Source: [Actinomadura] parvosata subsp. kistnae (GTDB lineage Bacteria; Actinomycetota; Actinomycetes; Streptosporangiales; Streptosporangiaceae). Taken from it: DNA of 64,000 nucleotides. A model generated the notes under the pieces. The model was not told the origin of the DNA. It saw only the letters and a list, made by a program, of their open reading frames with translations, and ran no database searches. Positions 16,367 through 24,658 of the stretch are shown here, piece by piece. The position numbers were made by a program, and so were the translations under genes. The stretch lies in the NCBI RefSeq assembly GCF_900323885.1, contig NZ_OOHJ01000023.1:124001-188000 (forward strand). The letters run 5' to 3'. Each line of letters starts with the position of its first letter. Position 1 is the first letter of the stretch.

Positions 16367-18318
16367 CGACGCAGGCGCCGGCGCGGCGCCCGCAGCCCGG
16401 CTTCGGGCCGGGCCGGATGATGGCGGGGCCGCCGGCCGAGAAGGCGCTCGACTTCGGCGGGACGTTGCGCAAGCTGATGGCGTTGCTGCGTCCCGAACGG
16501 GCGCTGCTGATCGTGATCCTGGTGCTCGGCGCCTCCAGCGTGGCGCTGACGGTGACGGGCCCCAAGATCCTCGGCCACGCCACGGACCTGATCTTCACGG
16601 GCATCATCGGCGCCCAGCTCCCGGCGGGGGCGACGAAGGAGCAGGCGGTGGCGGGGCTGCGGGCCCGCGGCCAGGGCACCTTCGCCGACATGGTGGCCTC
16701 GATGAGCGTGGTGCCGGGCCGCGGCATCGACTTCACCGCCCTGGCGCAGGTGCTGGGCTGGGTGCTGGTGATCTACCTGGTGGCGGCGCTGCTGGGGATC
16801 GTGCAGTTCCGGCTGACGACCACGGTCGTGCAGCGGGCGGCGGCGCGGCTGCGCGAGCGCATCGAGGGCAAGCTGGGACGGCTGCCGCTGAGCTACTTCG
16901 ACGGCCAGCCGCGCGGCGAGATCCTCAGCCGGGCCACGAACGACACCGACAACATCGCGCAGACGTTGCAGCAGACGATGAGCCAGCTCATCTCCTCGGT
17001 GCTGACGGTCGTGGCGGTGCTGGTCGTGATGTTCTGGATCTCGCCGGTGCTGGCGCTGATCGCGCTGGTGACGGTGCCGGTGTCGGTGTACGTGACGACG
17101 GTCATCGGCAAGCGGGCGCAGCCGCAGTTCATCAAGCAGTGGTCCTCGACGGGCAAGCTGAACGGCCACATCGAGGAGATGTACGGCGGGCACACGCTGG
17201 TCAAGGTGTTCGGCCGGCAGAAGGAGGCGGCCGAGACGTTCGAGGAGCACAACCAGGCGCTGTTCGCCTCCAGCTTCCGCGCCCAGTTCATCTCCGGCGT
17301 CATCCAGCCGGCCATGATGTTCATCGGCAACCTCAACTACGTGCTGGTCGCCGTGGTGGGCGGGCTCAAGGTGGCGTCGGGGTCGATCTCGCTGGGCGAC
17401 GTGCAGGCGTTCGTCCAGTACTCGCGGCAGTTCAGCCAGCCGCTGACGCAGGTGGCCGGCATGGCGAGCCTCGTGCAGTCGGGCGTCGCCTCGGCCGAGC
17501 GGGTCTTCGAGCTGCTGGAGGCGCCCGAGCAGTCGGCCGAGCCGGCCGAGCCGGTACGCCCGGAGAAGGTCAGGGGGCGGGTGGCGTTCGAGCACGTGTC
17601 GTTCCGCTACGCCGAGGACCGGCCGCTGATCGAGGACCTGTCGCTGACCGTGGAGCCCGGCCAGACGGTGGCCATCGTGGGCCCCACGGGAGCGGGCAAG
17701 ACGACGCTGGTCAACCTCATCATGCGCTTCTACGAGGTGACGGGCGGCCGCATCACCCTCGACGGGGTCGACATCGCGCGGATGTCGCGGGAGGAGCTGC
17801 GCGCCAACATCGGCATGGTGCTGCAGGACGCGTGGCTGTTCGGCGGCACGATCGCGGAGAACATCGGTTATGGCGCGGAGGGCGCCACCCGCGAACGCAT
17901 CGAGGCCGCGGCGCGGGCCGCCCACGTGGACCGCATCGCGCACACGCTGCCCGACGGCTACGACACGGTGATCGACGAGGAGGGCGGCGCGGTCAGCGCG
18001 GGCGAGAAGCAGCTCATCACGATCGCGCGGGCGTTCCTGTCGGACCCGGCGATCCTGATCCTCGACGAGGCGACCAGCTCGGTCGACACGCGGACCGAGG
18101 TGCTGATCCAGCGGGCGATGAGCTCGCTGCGCGAGGGCCGGACGAGCTTCGTGATCGCCCACCGGCTGTCCACGATCCGCGACGCCAGCCTGATCCTGGT
18201 GATGGAGGGCGGGCGGATCGTCGAGCAGGGCACGCACGAGTCGCTGCTGGCGGCCGGCGGGGCGTACGCCCGGCTGTACTCCGCCCAGTTCGCCCAGCCG
18301 GTGGTGGAGGTGGACTGA
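16363..18318 (+). CDS. ABC exporter half-transporter B (catalytic subunit)
   Basis: A 651-residue partner of the preceding gene. It has a proline/glycine-rich lead-in, six membrane helices with an unusually long first outside loop (about residues 75-125, ATKEQAVAGLRARGQGTF), and an NBD with Walker A GPTGAGKTT, Walker B ILILDEATSS with the catalytic Glu intact, and a non-canonical signature VSAGEKQLI. A SAGEK signature here and the missing Glu in the partner together make one degenerate ATP site, exactly as expected for a heterodimeric exporter. The start overlaps the partner's stop as ATGA. Confidence 0.93.
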   Translation: MTTQAPARRPQPGFGPGRMMAGPPAEKALDFGGTLRKLMALLRPERALLIVILVLGASSVALTVTGPKILGHATDLIFTGIIGAQLPAGATKEQAVAGLRARGQGTFADMVASMSVVPGRGIDFTALAQVLGWVLVIYLVAALLGIVQFRLTTTVVQRAAARLRERIEGKLGRLPLSYFDGQPRGEILSRATNDTDNIAQTLQQTMSQLISSVLTVVAVLVVMFWISPVLALIALVTVPVSVYVTTVIGKRAQPQFIKQWSSTGKLNGHIEEMYGGHTLVKVFGRQKEAAETFEEHNQALFASSFRAQFISGVIQPAMMFIGNLNYVLVAVVGGLKVASGSISLGDVQAFVQYSRQFSQPLTQVAGMASLVQSGVASAERVFELLEAPEQSAEPAEPVRPEKVRGRVAFEHVSFRYAEDRPLIEDLSLTVEPGQTVAIVGPTGAGKTTLVNLIMRFYEVTGGRITLDGVDIARMSREELRANIGMVLQDAWLFGGTIAENIGYGAEGATRERIEAAARAAHVDRIAHTLPDGYDTVIDEEGGAVSAGEKQLITIARAFLSDPAILILDEATSSVDTRTEVLIQRAMSSLREGRTSFVIAHRLSTIRDASLILVMEGGRIVEQGTHESLLAAGGAYARLYSAQFAQPVVEVD

Positions 18319-18416
18319 CGGGACGGGCGGCGGGCGGACACGCGTCACGTACGCGCTCCGGCCGCCGCCTGATGCCGTAGGGTGATCGGGCGATCGCTCA
18401 CAGTCGGGGGACGGCG

Positions 18417-20150
18417 ATGTTCGACTTGATCATCAAGGGGGGCCGCTGGTTCGACGGCGCGGGGAGCCCGTCCGCGATCCGCGACCTCGGGGTGCGCGGC
18501 GGGCGGGTGGCGGCCGTGTCGGCCGAGCCGCTGCCGCAGGCGGGGTGCCGGCGGGTGCTCGACGCGGCCGGCTGCTGGGTGCTGCCGGGATTCCTCGACG
18601 TGCACACGCACTACGACATCGAGGTGCTGCTGTCTCCGGGGCTGCCCGAGTCCGTACGGCACGGCGTCACCACCGTCGTGCTCGGCAACTGCTCCCTGTC
18701 GGGCGTCTACTGCTCCCCCGACGACGCGGCCGACCTGTTCAGCCGGGTCGAGGCGCTGCCGCACGCCGCCGTGCTCGACGCGCTGAAGCGGCACCGGAGC
18801 TGGTCCGGGGCCGACGAGTACGTGCGGGCGCTGCTGGCCCGGCCGCTGGGCCCGAACGTGGCCGCCTTCCTCGGCCACTCCGACCTGCGGGCGTACGTGA
18901 TGGGGCTGGGGCGCGCGGTCGGCGCGGACCCCGCCACCGGGCAGGACCTCGACCGGATGGCGGCGCTGCTCGACCGGGCCCTGGACGCCGGTTTCCTCGG
19001 CCTGTCCACGGTGGCCAGCACGCACTGCCGACTCGACGGTGACCGGTTCCGGTCGGCGCGGCTGCCGTCCACGTTCGCGGGCTGGCAGGAGTACCGCGCG
19101 CTGCACCGCGTGCTGCGGGCCCGCGGCCGGGTCCTGCAGAGCGCGCCCGGCAGCGCCCGCCCGTGGAACACGTTGCTGTTCCTGCTCGCGGGCGCCGGCC
19201 TGTGGGCGCGGCCGCGGCTGAAGACGTCGCTGCTGGCCGCGCTCGACTCCAAGACGGCGCCCGTCCCGGCGGGCGTGCTGACGCGCGTCACCGCGCTGGC
19301 CAACCGGCTGCTGGGGGCCGAGGTGCGCTGGCAGCACCTGCCGGTTCCGTACGAGCTGTACGCCGACGGCATCGACCTGGGCATCTTCGAGGAGTTCGGC
19401 GCCACGGCGGCCGCGCTGCACCTGCGGCAGGAGGCCGAGCGGGCGCGGCTGCTGTCGCGGCGGGCCTACCGGCGGTGGTTCCGCCGCGACTACGACCGCC
19501 GCTTCCGCCACCTGTACGACGCCGGCATCGTCGCCTGCCCCGACGAGGGGCTGGTCGGCCGGTCGTTCGGCGAGGTGGCGGGCGCGCGCCGGCGGCATCC
19601 CGCCGAGACGTTCCTCGACCTCGTGGTGGCGCACGGGTCGCGGCTGCGCTGGCGCACGACGATCGCCAACCACCGGCCGCACGTGCTCGACCGGCTGGCC
19701 GGCCATCCGGCGGTGCAGATGGGGTTCGCCGAGTCGGGCGCGCACCTGCGGAACATGGCCCACTACAACGCCCCGCTGCGGCTGCTCCAGCGGGTCGTGG
19801 CCGCCCAGGCGGCCGGCCGGCCGTTCATGACGGTCGAACGGGCGGTGCACCGGCTCACCGGCGAGCCGGCCGACTGGTTCGGGCTGCGGGCGGGCACCTT
19901 GCGCGCGGGCGACCGGGCCGACCTCGTCGTGGTGGACCCGGCCGGGCTCGACGACCGGCTGGCCGCCTACCACGAGGCGCCGATGCCGGACTTCGGCGGC
20001 GTGCGGCGCATGGTCAACCGCAGCGACGCGGCCGTCAGGGCGGTGTGCGTGGCGGGTGAGCCGGTGTTCGAGGGGGGCGTGTTCGCCGCCGGTTACGGGA
20101 GCACGCGGCGCACCGGCACGTTCCTGGGCGCGGACCGGCGGTGCGCCTGA
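18417..20150 (+). CDS. D-aminoacylase-like amidohydrolase
   Basis: A 577-residue amidohydrolase-superfamily enzyme resembling N-acyl-D-amino-acid deacylases, which release D-amino acids from N-acyl derivatives with a zinc centre. The metal-binding DVHTHYDIE (about residues 61-69) follows a beta-sandwich lead, then VLGNCSLSG, and a later FAESGAHL segment corresponds to the S-D-A-G-A-H region of the family, with Glu in place of the usual catalytic Asp. The C-terminus returns to the sandwich domain (AGDRADLVVVDP). GGGGGA precedes the ATG. The enzyme may act on a related amide or carbamate instead. It is a single gene, tail to tail with the next. Confidence 0.8.
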   Translation: MFDLIIKGGRWFDGAGSPSAIRDLGVRGGRVAAVSAEPLPQAGCRRVLDAAGCWVLPGFLDVHTHYDIEVLLSPGLPESVRHGVTTVVLGNCSLSGVYCSPDDAADLFSRVEALPHAAVLDALKRHRSWSGADEYVRALLARPLGPNVAAFLGHSDLRAYVMGLGRAVGADPATGQDLDRMAALLDRALDAGFLGLSTVASTHCRLDGDRFRSARLPSTFAGWQEYRALHRVLRARGRVLQSAPGSARPWNTLLFLLAGAGLWARPRLKTSLLAALDSKTAPVPAGVLTRVTALANRLLGAEVRWQHLPVPYELYADGIDLGIFEEFGATAAALHLRQEAERARLLSRRAYRRWFRRDYDRRFRHLYDAGIVACPDEGLVGRSFGEVAGARRRHPAETFLDLVVAHGSRLRWRTTIANHRPHVLDRLAGHPAVQMGFAESGAHLRNMAHYNAPLRLLQRVVAAQAAGRPFMTVERAVHRLTGEPADWFGLRAGTLRAGDRADLVVVDPAGLDDRLAAYHEAPMPDFGGVRRMVNRSDAAVRAVCVAGEPVFEGGVFAAGYGSTRRTGTFLGADRRCA

Positions 20151-20154
20151 CCTG

Positions 20155-20955
20155 TCAAGGCGCCGCCGGCGCGACGGTCTTCCTGTTGCGCGGGTCGGCG
20201 AGGTCGTTGGCGGTGTCCACCAGCCAGATCGCCATCAGCACGCCGGCCGCCGCCGACAGGCTGTAGAGCAGGCTCCCCGCCTCCACGATCAGCCAGCCCG
20301 CCGCCAGCACCAGCATCGGCAGCACCAGGGACGTGATGCCGTACAGGTAGGTGACGAACCGCCAGCGGCCGTCCCACCGCTGAGCCCGCAGGACCAGCAC
20401 CATCCAGACGAGCTGGGCCAGCAGCAAGGCGAGGCCGGCCCCGCCCGACAGGCCCAGGGCGAACTCGTCGGACACCGCGACGACGGCGCCGCCGCCGAAC
20501 GCCAGCACCCCGGCGACGACCGACCAGCTCGCGTACTCCAGGCTGTCGCCCAGCACCGGCCGGATCAGCACCACGACCGCCAGCATCAGCACGGAGTCGA
20601 GCACCACGGCCCACCACGGCCAGCCCTGCGCGAGGGGGTGGATCAGCCAGGTGGCGGCGGCCGCGTACAGGGCGAGGCGCAACCGCTGCTCCTGCACGGT
20701 CAGCTCGGGCGGCTGCCCCACGCGGGGGCCGCGCAGGCCGAGCCACAGCGCGCACGTCCAGGGCAGGCCGATCAGGAGCATGGTGGCGACGTTCGCCGGG
20801 GTGGCCTCGACGAGCTCCTGCACGTCCCCGAACACCGTCAGCCGCCACAGCGGGGCGACGTCGCCGGTGGTCAGCGCGAGCACGGCGGTGGTGACGAGGG
20901 CGGCGGCGTAGAGAGCGGCGATGATCAGGGCGGGGACGCTTAATCGGTGGCGCAC
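20155..20955 (-). CDS. hypothetical multi-pass membrane protein
   Basis: A 266-residue protein with about seven hydrophobic helices, beginning with LSVPALIIAALYAAALVTTAVLAL and ending in a charged tail (TANDLADPRNRKTVAPAAP). A first outside loop (GDVQELVEATPAN) and a hydrophilic stretch near residues 77-92 divide the helices. I do not recognise the family. The GTG start has GGGAAG about 7 bases upstream. It ends 5 bases from the amidohydrolase stop on the other strand, so the two are convergent and not functionally linked by position. The LysR gene on the same strand ends 38 bases upstream of it. Confidence 0.65.
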   Translation of the reverse strand: MRHRLSVPALIIAALYAAALVTTAVLALTTGDVAPLWRLTVFGDVQELVEATPANVATMLLIGLPWTCALWLGLRGPRVGQPPELTVQEQRLRLALYAAAATWLIHPLAQGWPWWAVVLDSVLMLAVVVLIRPVLGDSLEYASWSVVAGVLAFGGGAVVAVSDEFALGLSGGAGLALLLAQLVWMVLVLRAQRWDGRWRFVTYLYGITSLVLPMLVLAAGWLIVEAGSLLYSLSAAAGVLMAIWLVDTANDLADPRNRKTVAPAAP

Positions 20956-20993
20956 GGGTCACTTCCCGGAGGTTCAAGATCGGATCGGACGCC

Positions 20994-21980
20994 TCACCCT
21001 AGCGAAGGAGCGGGTGCCGAGGGTGCGCCCGGCCGCGAGCGGGTGCCGGGCGCGACTCCGATCGCGGAAGGGGCGTCGAGGGTGAGATCGGCCGCGACCT
21101 CGACGGCGATCTCGACGGCCCGGCGGGCCAGCGGCGATTGGGTGCGTCCGGCTCGCCAGTGCAGGTAGACCGCGCGCGGCGGCGGGGCGGGCCGCAGCTC
21201 GTGGACGCGCAGCCGGTCGTCGGACGGGACGTCCGCGCCGCGGACGGCGAGCCAGGGCAGCACCGCCGACCCCAGCCCGGCCCGCACCATCGACAGCAGC
21301 GTGTCGTTGACCGCCGTGCGGAACACGATCCGCGGGCGGGCGCCGCCCCGGGCGATCGCCTGCTCCAGCGCGGGCTGGTCGCAGGTGAGCGGCCAGGCCA
21401 CCATCGGCGCCCCGTCCAGCCGCTCCAGCGGGACGGGCCCCTCGGGGAAGGCTCCGGCGCCGGCCACCAGCAGGTACGGGTCGTCGAGCAGCTTGACGTG
21501 CTCGGCGTCACCGTCGATGAGCCCGTCGTAGAACAGCAGGTCGAGGTCGCCGAGATGAGGCTGCTCCGGCTCCTCCTCCGACAGCCTGATGTCGCAGCCC
21601 GGATGCTCCTCGCGCAGCCGCCGCACCACCGACGGCAGGATCACGCTGGACACGCTCTGGAACGTCCCGATGTCGATGCGGCCGTCGCCCGCCTTGAACC
21701 GGTCGACGGCGTCGGCCAGGGCCTCCGCCTGCGCCAGCAGCTCGCGGCCCCGGCCGAGGACGACGGAGCCGAGCGGGGTCAGACGCACCGGCCTGGGCCC
21801 GCCGGGACGGTCGAACACCGGCCCGCCGACGGCCTTCTCCAGCGCGGCGATCTGCTGGCTCACGGTCGACTGGGTGTAGCCGAGCCGGGTGGCCGCCCGG
21901 CCGAACGAGCCCTCGTCGGCGATGGCGGCCAGCGCGGCCAGGTGGCGCAGTTCGAGATCGAGCACGTCATTAGCGTACAT
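20994..21980 (-). CDS. LysR family transcriptional regulator
   Basis: A 328-residue LysR protein. The N-terminal winged helix-turn-helix is plain: LRHLAALAAIADEGSFGRAATRLGYTQSTVSQQIAALEKAVG (about residues 10-51), followed by a substrate-binding domain with the DLLFYDGLIDGD segment in place of the usual sensor loop. LysR regulators usually activate the divergent operon when their ligand is bound; here that is the hydrolase, flavin oxidoreductase and methyltransferase at 22053-24572. The ATG at 21980 is used, with a GTG at 21965 as alternative. A Pro/Ala-rich tail of about 20 residues at the C-terminus is unlike the family. Confidence 0.9.
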   Translation of the reverse strand: MYANDVLDLELRHLAALAAIADEGSFGRAATRLGYTQSTVSQQIAALEKAVGGPVFDRPGGPRPVRLTPLGSVVLGRGRELLAQAEALADAVDRFKAGDGRIDIGTFQSVSSVILPSVVRRLREEHPGCDIRLSEEEPEQPHLGDLDLLFYDGLIDGDAEHVKLLDDPYLLVAGAGAFPEGPVPLERLDGAPMVAWPLTCDQPALEQAIARGGARPRIVFRTAVNDTLLSMVRAGLGSAVLPWLAVRGADVPSDDRLRVHELRPAPPPRAVYLHWRAGRTQSPLARRAVEIAVEVAADLTLDAPSAIGVAPGTRSRPGAPSAPAPSLG

Positions 21981-22052
21981 CGCCCTACACGATCGACTAG
22001 ATCGAATATCATCGCTTTTCACGATCGACGCCGCGGCTCTAGCGTTCCTGGC
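21981..22052. promoter_or_regulatory. divergent LysR-type control region
   Basis: Seventy-two bases between the LysR gene and the operon it probably controls. They hold TCGA-CTAGA-TCGA (21993-22005), an interrupted inverted repeat with T-N11-A character, and two copies of CACGATCGAC at 21988-21997 and 22020-22029, 32 bases (about three helical turns) apart. These are good candidates for the LysR recognition and activation sites. Confidence 0.55.
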
Positions 22053-22985
22053 ATGACCACTGAACGCCTTCTTCCCGTCAACGGCGTCGAGCTCTGCGTC
22101 CAGACCTTCGGCGACCCGGCCGCGCCCGTCCTGCTGCTCATCGGTGGCGCCGAGGCGTCGATGGACTGGTGGGACGACGAGCTCTGCGAGCGGCTGGCCT
22201 CCGGCGGGCGGCACGTCGTCCGCTACGACACCCGCGACACCGGCCGCTCCACCACCTTCCCGCCCGGCGCGCCGCCGTACGACGCCGACGCCCTGCTCGG
22301 CGATGCCGTCGGCCTGCTCGACGCGCTCGGCGCCCAGGCCGCCCACCTCGTCGGGATCTCGATGGGCGGCGGCCTCGCCCAGCGCCTCGCCGTGCACCAC
22401 CCGGCACGGGTCGCCTCGCTGACGCTCATCGCCACCAGCCCCGCCGGACCGGGCGGCCCGGGACGGCCCGACCTGCCGCCGATGAGCGCCGAGCTGGCGG
22501 CCCGGTTCGCCGAGGGCGGCGACGAGCCCCCCGACTGGGCCGACCGGGAGGCCGTCATCGCGTACTACGTCCGGGGCGAGCACACCTACGCCGGCACCCT
22601 GCCCGTCGACGAGCAGCGCATCCGCCGCATCGCCGGGCGCGCCTGGGACCGCAGCGCGTCCCCGGCGTCGGCGCAGAACCACTGGCAGATCGAGGGCGGC
22701 GAGCCCGTCCGCGCCCGCCTCGGCGAGATCGCGGCGCCCACCCTCGTCCTGCACGGCACCGCGGACCCGCTGTTCCCGTACGGGCACGGGGAGGCGCTGG
22801 CACGGGAGATCCCGGGGGCCCGGCTCGTCCCGCTCGACGGGATGGGGCACCAGATGCCGCCGCCCGAGGTCTGGGACACCGTGGTCGCGGAGATCCTCGC
22901 GATCTCCGGCCCCCGGCCGTCCCCGTCCGGGACGAGCCGCCAGCAGGCGGGCGACGTCGGCGTGCGGCGGGAGGTCCGGCCGTGA
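22053..22985 (+). CDS. alpha/beta hydrolase
   Basis: A 310-residue cytoplasmic hydrolase of the alpha/beta fold. The nucleophile elbow GISMGGG is at about residues 101-107 (Ser 103), an RYDTRDTGRS segment near 60-69 precedes it, the acid is in HGTADPLFP and the catalytic His in DGMGHQMPP near 270. The C-terminal 30 residues are a Pro/Arg-rich extension. This group includes carboxylesterases and lactonases such as the aclacinomycin methylesterase RdmC, which it resembles in length and motif spacing (inference). First gene of a three-gene operon facing a LysR regulator; its stop overlaps the next start as GTGA. Confidence 0.85.
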   Translation: MTTERLLPVNGVELCVQTFGDPAAPVLLLIGGAEASMDWWDDELCERLASGGRHVVRYDTRDTGRSTTFPPGAPPYDADALLGDAVGLLDALGAQAAHLVGISMGGGLAQRLAVHHPARVASLTLIATSPAGPGGPGRPDLPPMSAELAARFAEGGDEPPDWADREAVIAYYVRGEHTYAGTLPVDEQRIRRIAGRAWDRSASPASAQNHWQIEGGEPVRARLGEIAAPTLVLHGTADPLFPYGHGEALAREIPGARLVPLDGMGHQMPPPEVWDTVVAEILAISGPRPSPSGTSRQQAGDVGVRREVRP

Positions 22986-23827
22986 GCCGGTTGCGGTCGC
23001 GGCTCTGGCTGCCGCTGTTCGACGGCCTTGCCGACCCGCTGACGGTCGCGCGCCTCGCGGCCGACGCGGAGGAGGCCGGTTGGGACGGCTGCTTCGTCTG
23101 GGACCACCTGCACTGGCGGCCGCCGGTCCGGCAGGTCGCCGATCCGTGGATCGCGCTGGCGGCGATCGCGACCGCGACCGAGCGGTTGCGGCTCGGCCCG
23201 ATGGTCTCGACGCTCGCCCGCCGCCGGCCGGCCAAGGTGGCGCGGGAGACCGCGACGCTGGACCGGCTCAGCGGCGGCCGCCTCGTCCTCGGCGTCGGTC
23301 TCGGCAGCGACCGGTTCGGCGGCGAGCTGTCCAGGACGGGCGAGCAGCTCGACGACCGGCGGCGCGGGCGGATGCTCGACGAGTCCCTGACGATCCTGGC
23401 CGCCGCCTGGTCCGGCGAGCCCGTGCGGCACCGCGGCGAGCACTACACGGTGGACGGCATCGCGTTCCTGCCCCGGCCGGTGCAGCGGCCCGGCGTGCCG
23501 GTGTGGGCGGCCGGGTTCCCGGGGAACGTCAGGCCGATGCGGCGGGCCGCCCGGCTCGACGGCTTCTTCCCGGCCAACCTGGAGCACCCGGACCAGCTCG
23601 CCGAGGTGGTCGCCACCCTCGCCGGGCTCCGTCCGGACGCGGACGGGCCGTACGAGATCGTCGTCGGCCTGCCGGCCGGCACCGACCCGCTGCCGTACGC
23701 GGCGGCCGGCGCGACCTGGTGGTTGCCCGAGTTCTACCCGGGCGTGCGGCTCGACACCGTGCGCGGCGTCCTTCGCGACGGCCCCGCCGGCTTGGGAGGC
23801 GATGGAGATGTTCGACTACGACACTGA
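22982..23827 (+). CDS. LLM-class flavin-dependent oxidoreductase
   Basis: A 281-residue member of the bacterial luciferase-like superfamily, using FMN or coenzyme F420. It starts with a barrel strand (LWLPLFDGLADPLTVARLAADAEEAGWDG), then the conserved VWDHLHW, and ERLRLGPMVSTLARRRPAKVARETATLDRLSGGRLVLGVGLG in the middle, the classic family core. Actinomycete members of this size often use F420. It may oxidise or reduce the product of the neighbouring hydrolase. The GTG start overlaps the previous stop, and the gene overlaps the methyltransferase by about 20 bases, indicating tight translational coupling. Confidence 0.88.
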   Translation: MSRLRSRLWLPLFDGLADPLTVARLAADAEEAGWDGCFVWDHLHWRPPVRQVADPWIALAAIATATERLRLGPMVSTLARRRPAKVARETATLDRLSGGRLVLGVGLGSDRFGGELSRTGEQLDDRRRGRMLDESLTILAAAWSGEPVRHRGEHYTVDGIAFLPRPVQRPGVPVWAAGFPGNVRPMRRAARLDGFFPANLEHPDQLAEVVATLAGLRPDADGPYEIVVGLPAGTDPLPYAAAGATWWLPEFYPGVRLDTVRGVLRDGPAGLGGDGDVRLRH

Positions 23828-24572
23828 GCTGAGCCACTACAACGTGCTGCTGCGGGCCGCCGCCGGCGTCCGGGCCGACGAGCGCGTGCTCGACATCGGC
23901 TGCGGCGCCGGGCAGACCACCCGCGACGCCGCCAGGTCCGCGCCGTCCGGCAGCGCGCTCGGCGTGGACGTGTCCGGCCCGATGGTGGAGCGGGCCCGCC
24001 GGCTGAGCGAGGAGGAGGGCCTGCGCAACGTCGCTTTCGAACGGGCCGACGCCCAGACTCACCCCTTCACTCCTTGGCGTTTCACCTTGGGGGTCAGCCG
24101 GTTCGGCACGATGTTCTTCGCCGACCCGGTCGCGGCGTTCGCCAACGTCGGGCGGGCGTTGCGGCCGGGGGCGCGGCTGGTGCAGCTCGTGTGGCAGGCC
24201 GGCGAGCGCCAGGAGTGGTTCCGCGCCGTCCGGCAGGCGCTGGCCGGCGGCCGGACGGTGCCGGACGGGCCCGGCGCCGCCGCGTTCTCACTGGCGGACC
24301 GGAGCGTCACGGCCGGCGTGCTGACCGCGGCCGGCTTCACGGAAATCGAGATCACCGAGGCCCGCCGGCCGATCTGCTACGGCCCGGACGCCGCCCGCGC
24401 CCGCGACGCCCTCACCGAGCTGCGCATGGGCCACGACCTGCTCGCCGGCCTGGACGCCGCCGGGACGGCCCGCGCTCTCGACCGGCTGCTGACCGTCCTG
24501 GACGCCCACGATACGGGGGAGGGCGTGTGGTTCGACTCCCAAGCCTGGCTGGTCACCGCCCGCCGAATCTGA
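23808..24572 (+). CDS. class I SAM-dependent methyltransferase
   Basis: A 254-residue methyltransferase with motif I VLDIGCGAGQTT at about residues 27-38, GVDVSGPMVERAR for the acidic ribose-binding loop, and a FERADAQTHPF segment. The later FFADPVAAFANVGRALRPG is motif post-III. Substrate unknown; O- or N-methylation of a small molecule is typical. GGGAGG (23794-23799) suits the ATG at 23808 better than the ATG at 23802. Last gene of the LysR-facing operon. Its final 37 bases are duplicated 72 bases downstream. Confidence 0.88.
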   Translation: MFDYDTELSHYNVLLRAAAGVRADERVLDIGCGAGQTTRDAARSAPSGSALGVDVSGPMVERARRLSEEEGLRNVAFERADAQTHPFTPWRFTLGVSRFGTMFFADPVAAFANVGRALRPGARLVQLVWQAGERQEWFRAVRQALAGGRTVPDGPGAAAFSLADRSVTAGVLTAAGFTEIEITEARRPICYGPDAARARDALTELRMGHDLLAGLDAAGTARALDRLLTVLDAHDTGEGVWFDSQAWLVTARRI

Positions 24573-24650
24573 CCCCGAGGCTGCGCTGATCACCACCTGA
24601 CGCACCTGGCCCGAGCCTGGCTGGTCATCGCCCGCCGAATCTGACCCCGA
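24542..24650. repeat. duplicated 3' end of the methyltransferase gene
   Basis: A 37-bp sequence containing the last codons and stop of the methyltransferase (24542-24578) recurs at 24614-24650 with one base different. The copies are 72 bases apart. The second copy lies outside any gene, just before the end of the minus-strand TcmP-like gene. Confidence 0.9.
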
Positions 24651-24658
24651 TCAACCCG

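Noticed and set aside
14108..18348. Two long minus-strand readings (over 700 residues each) opposite the ABC exporter genes
   Set aside because: Antisense of two well-recognised ABC subunits; His/Arg/Gln-rich with no recognisable motif.
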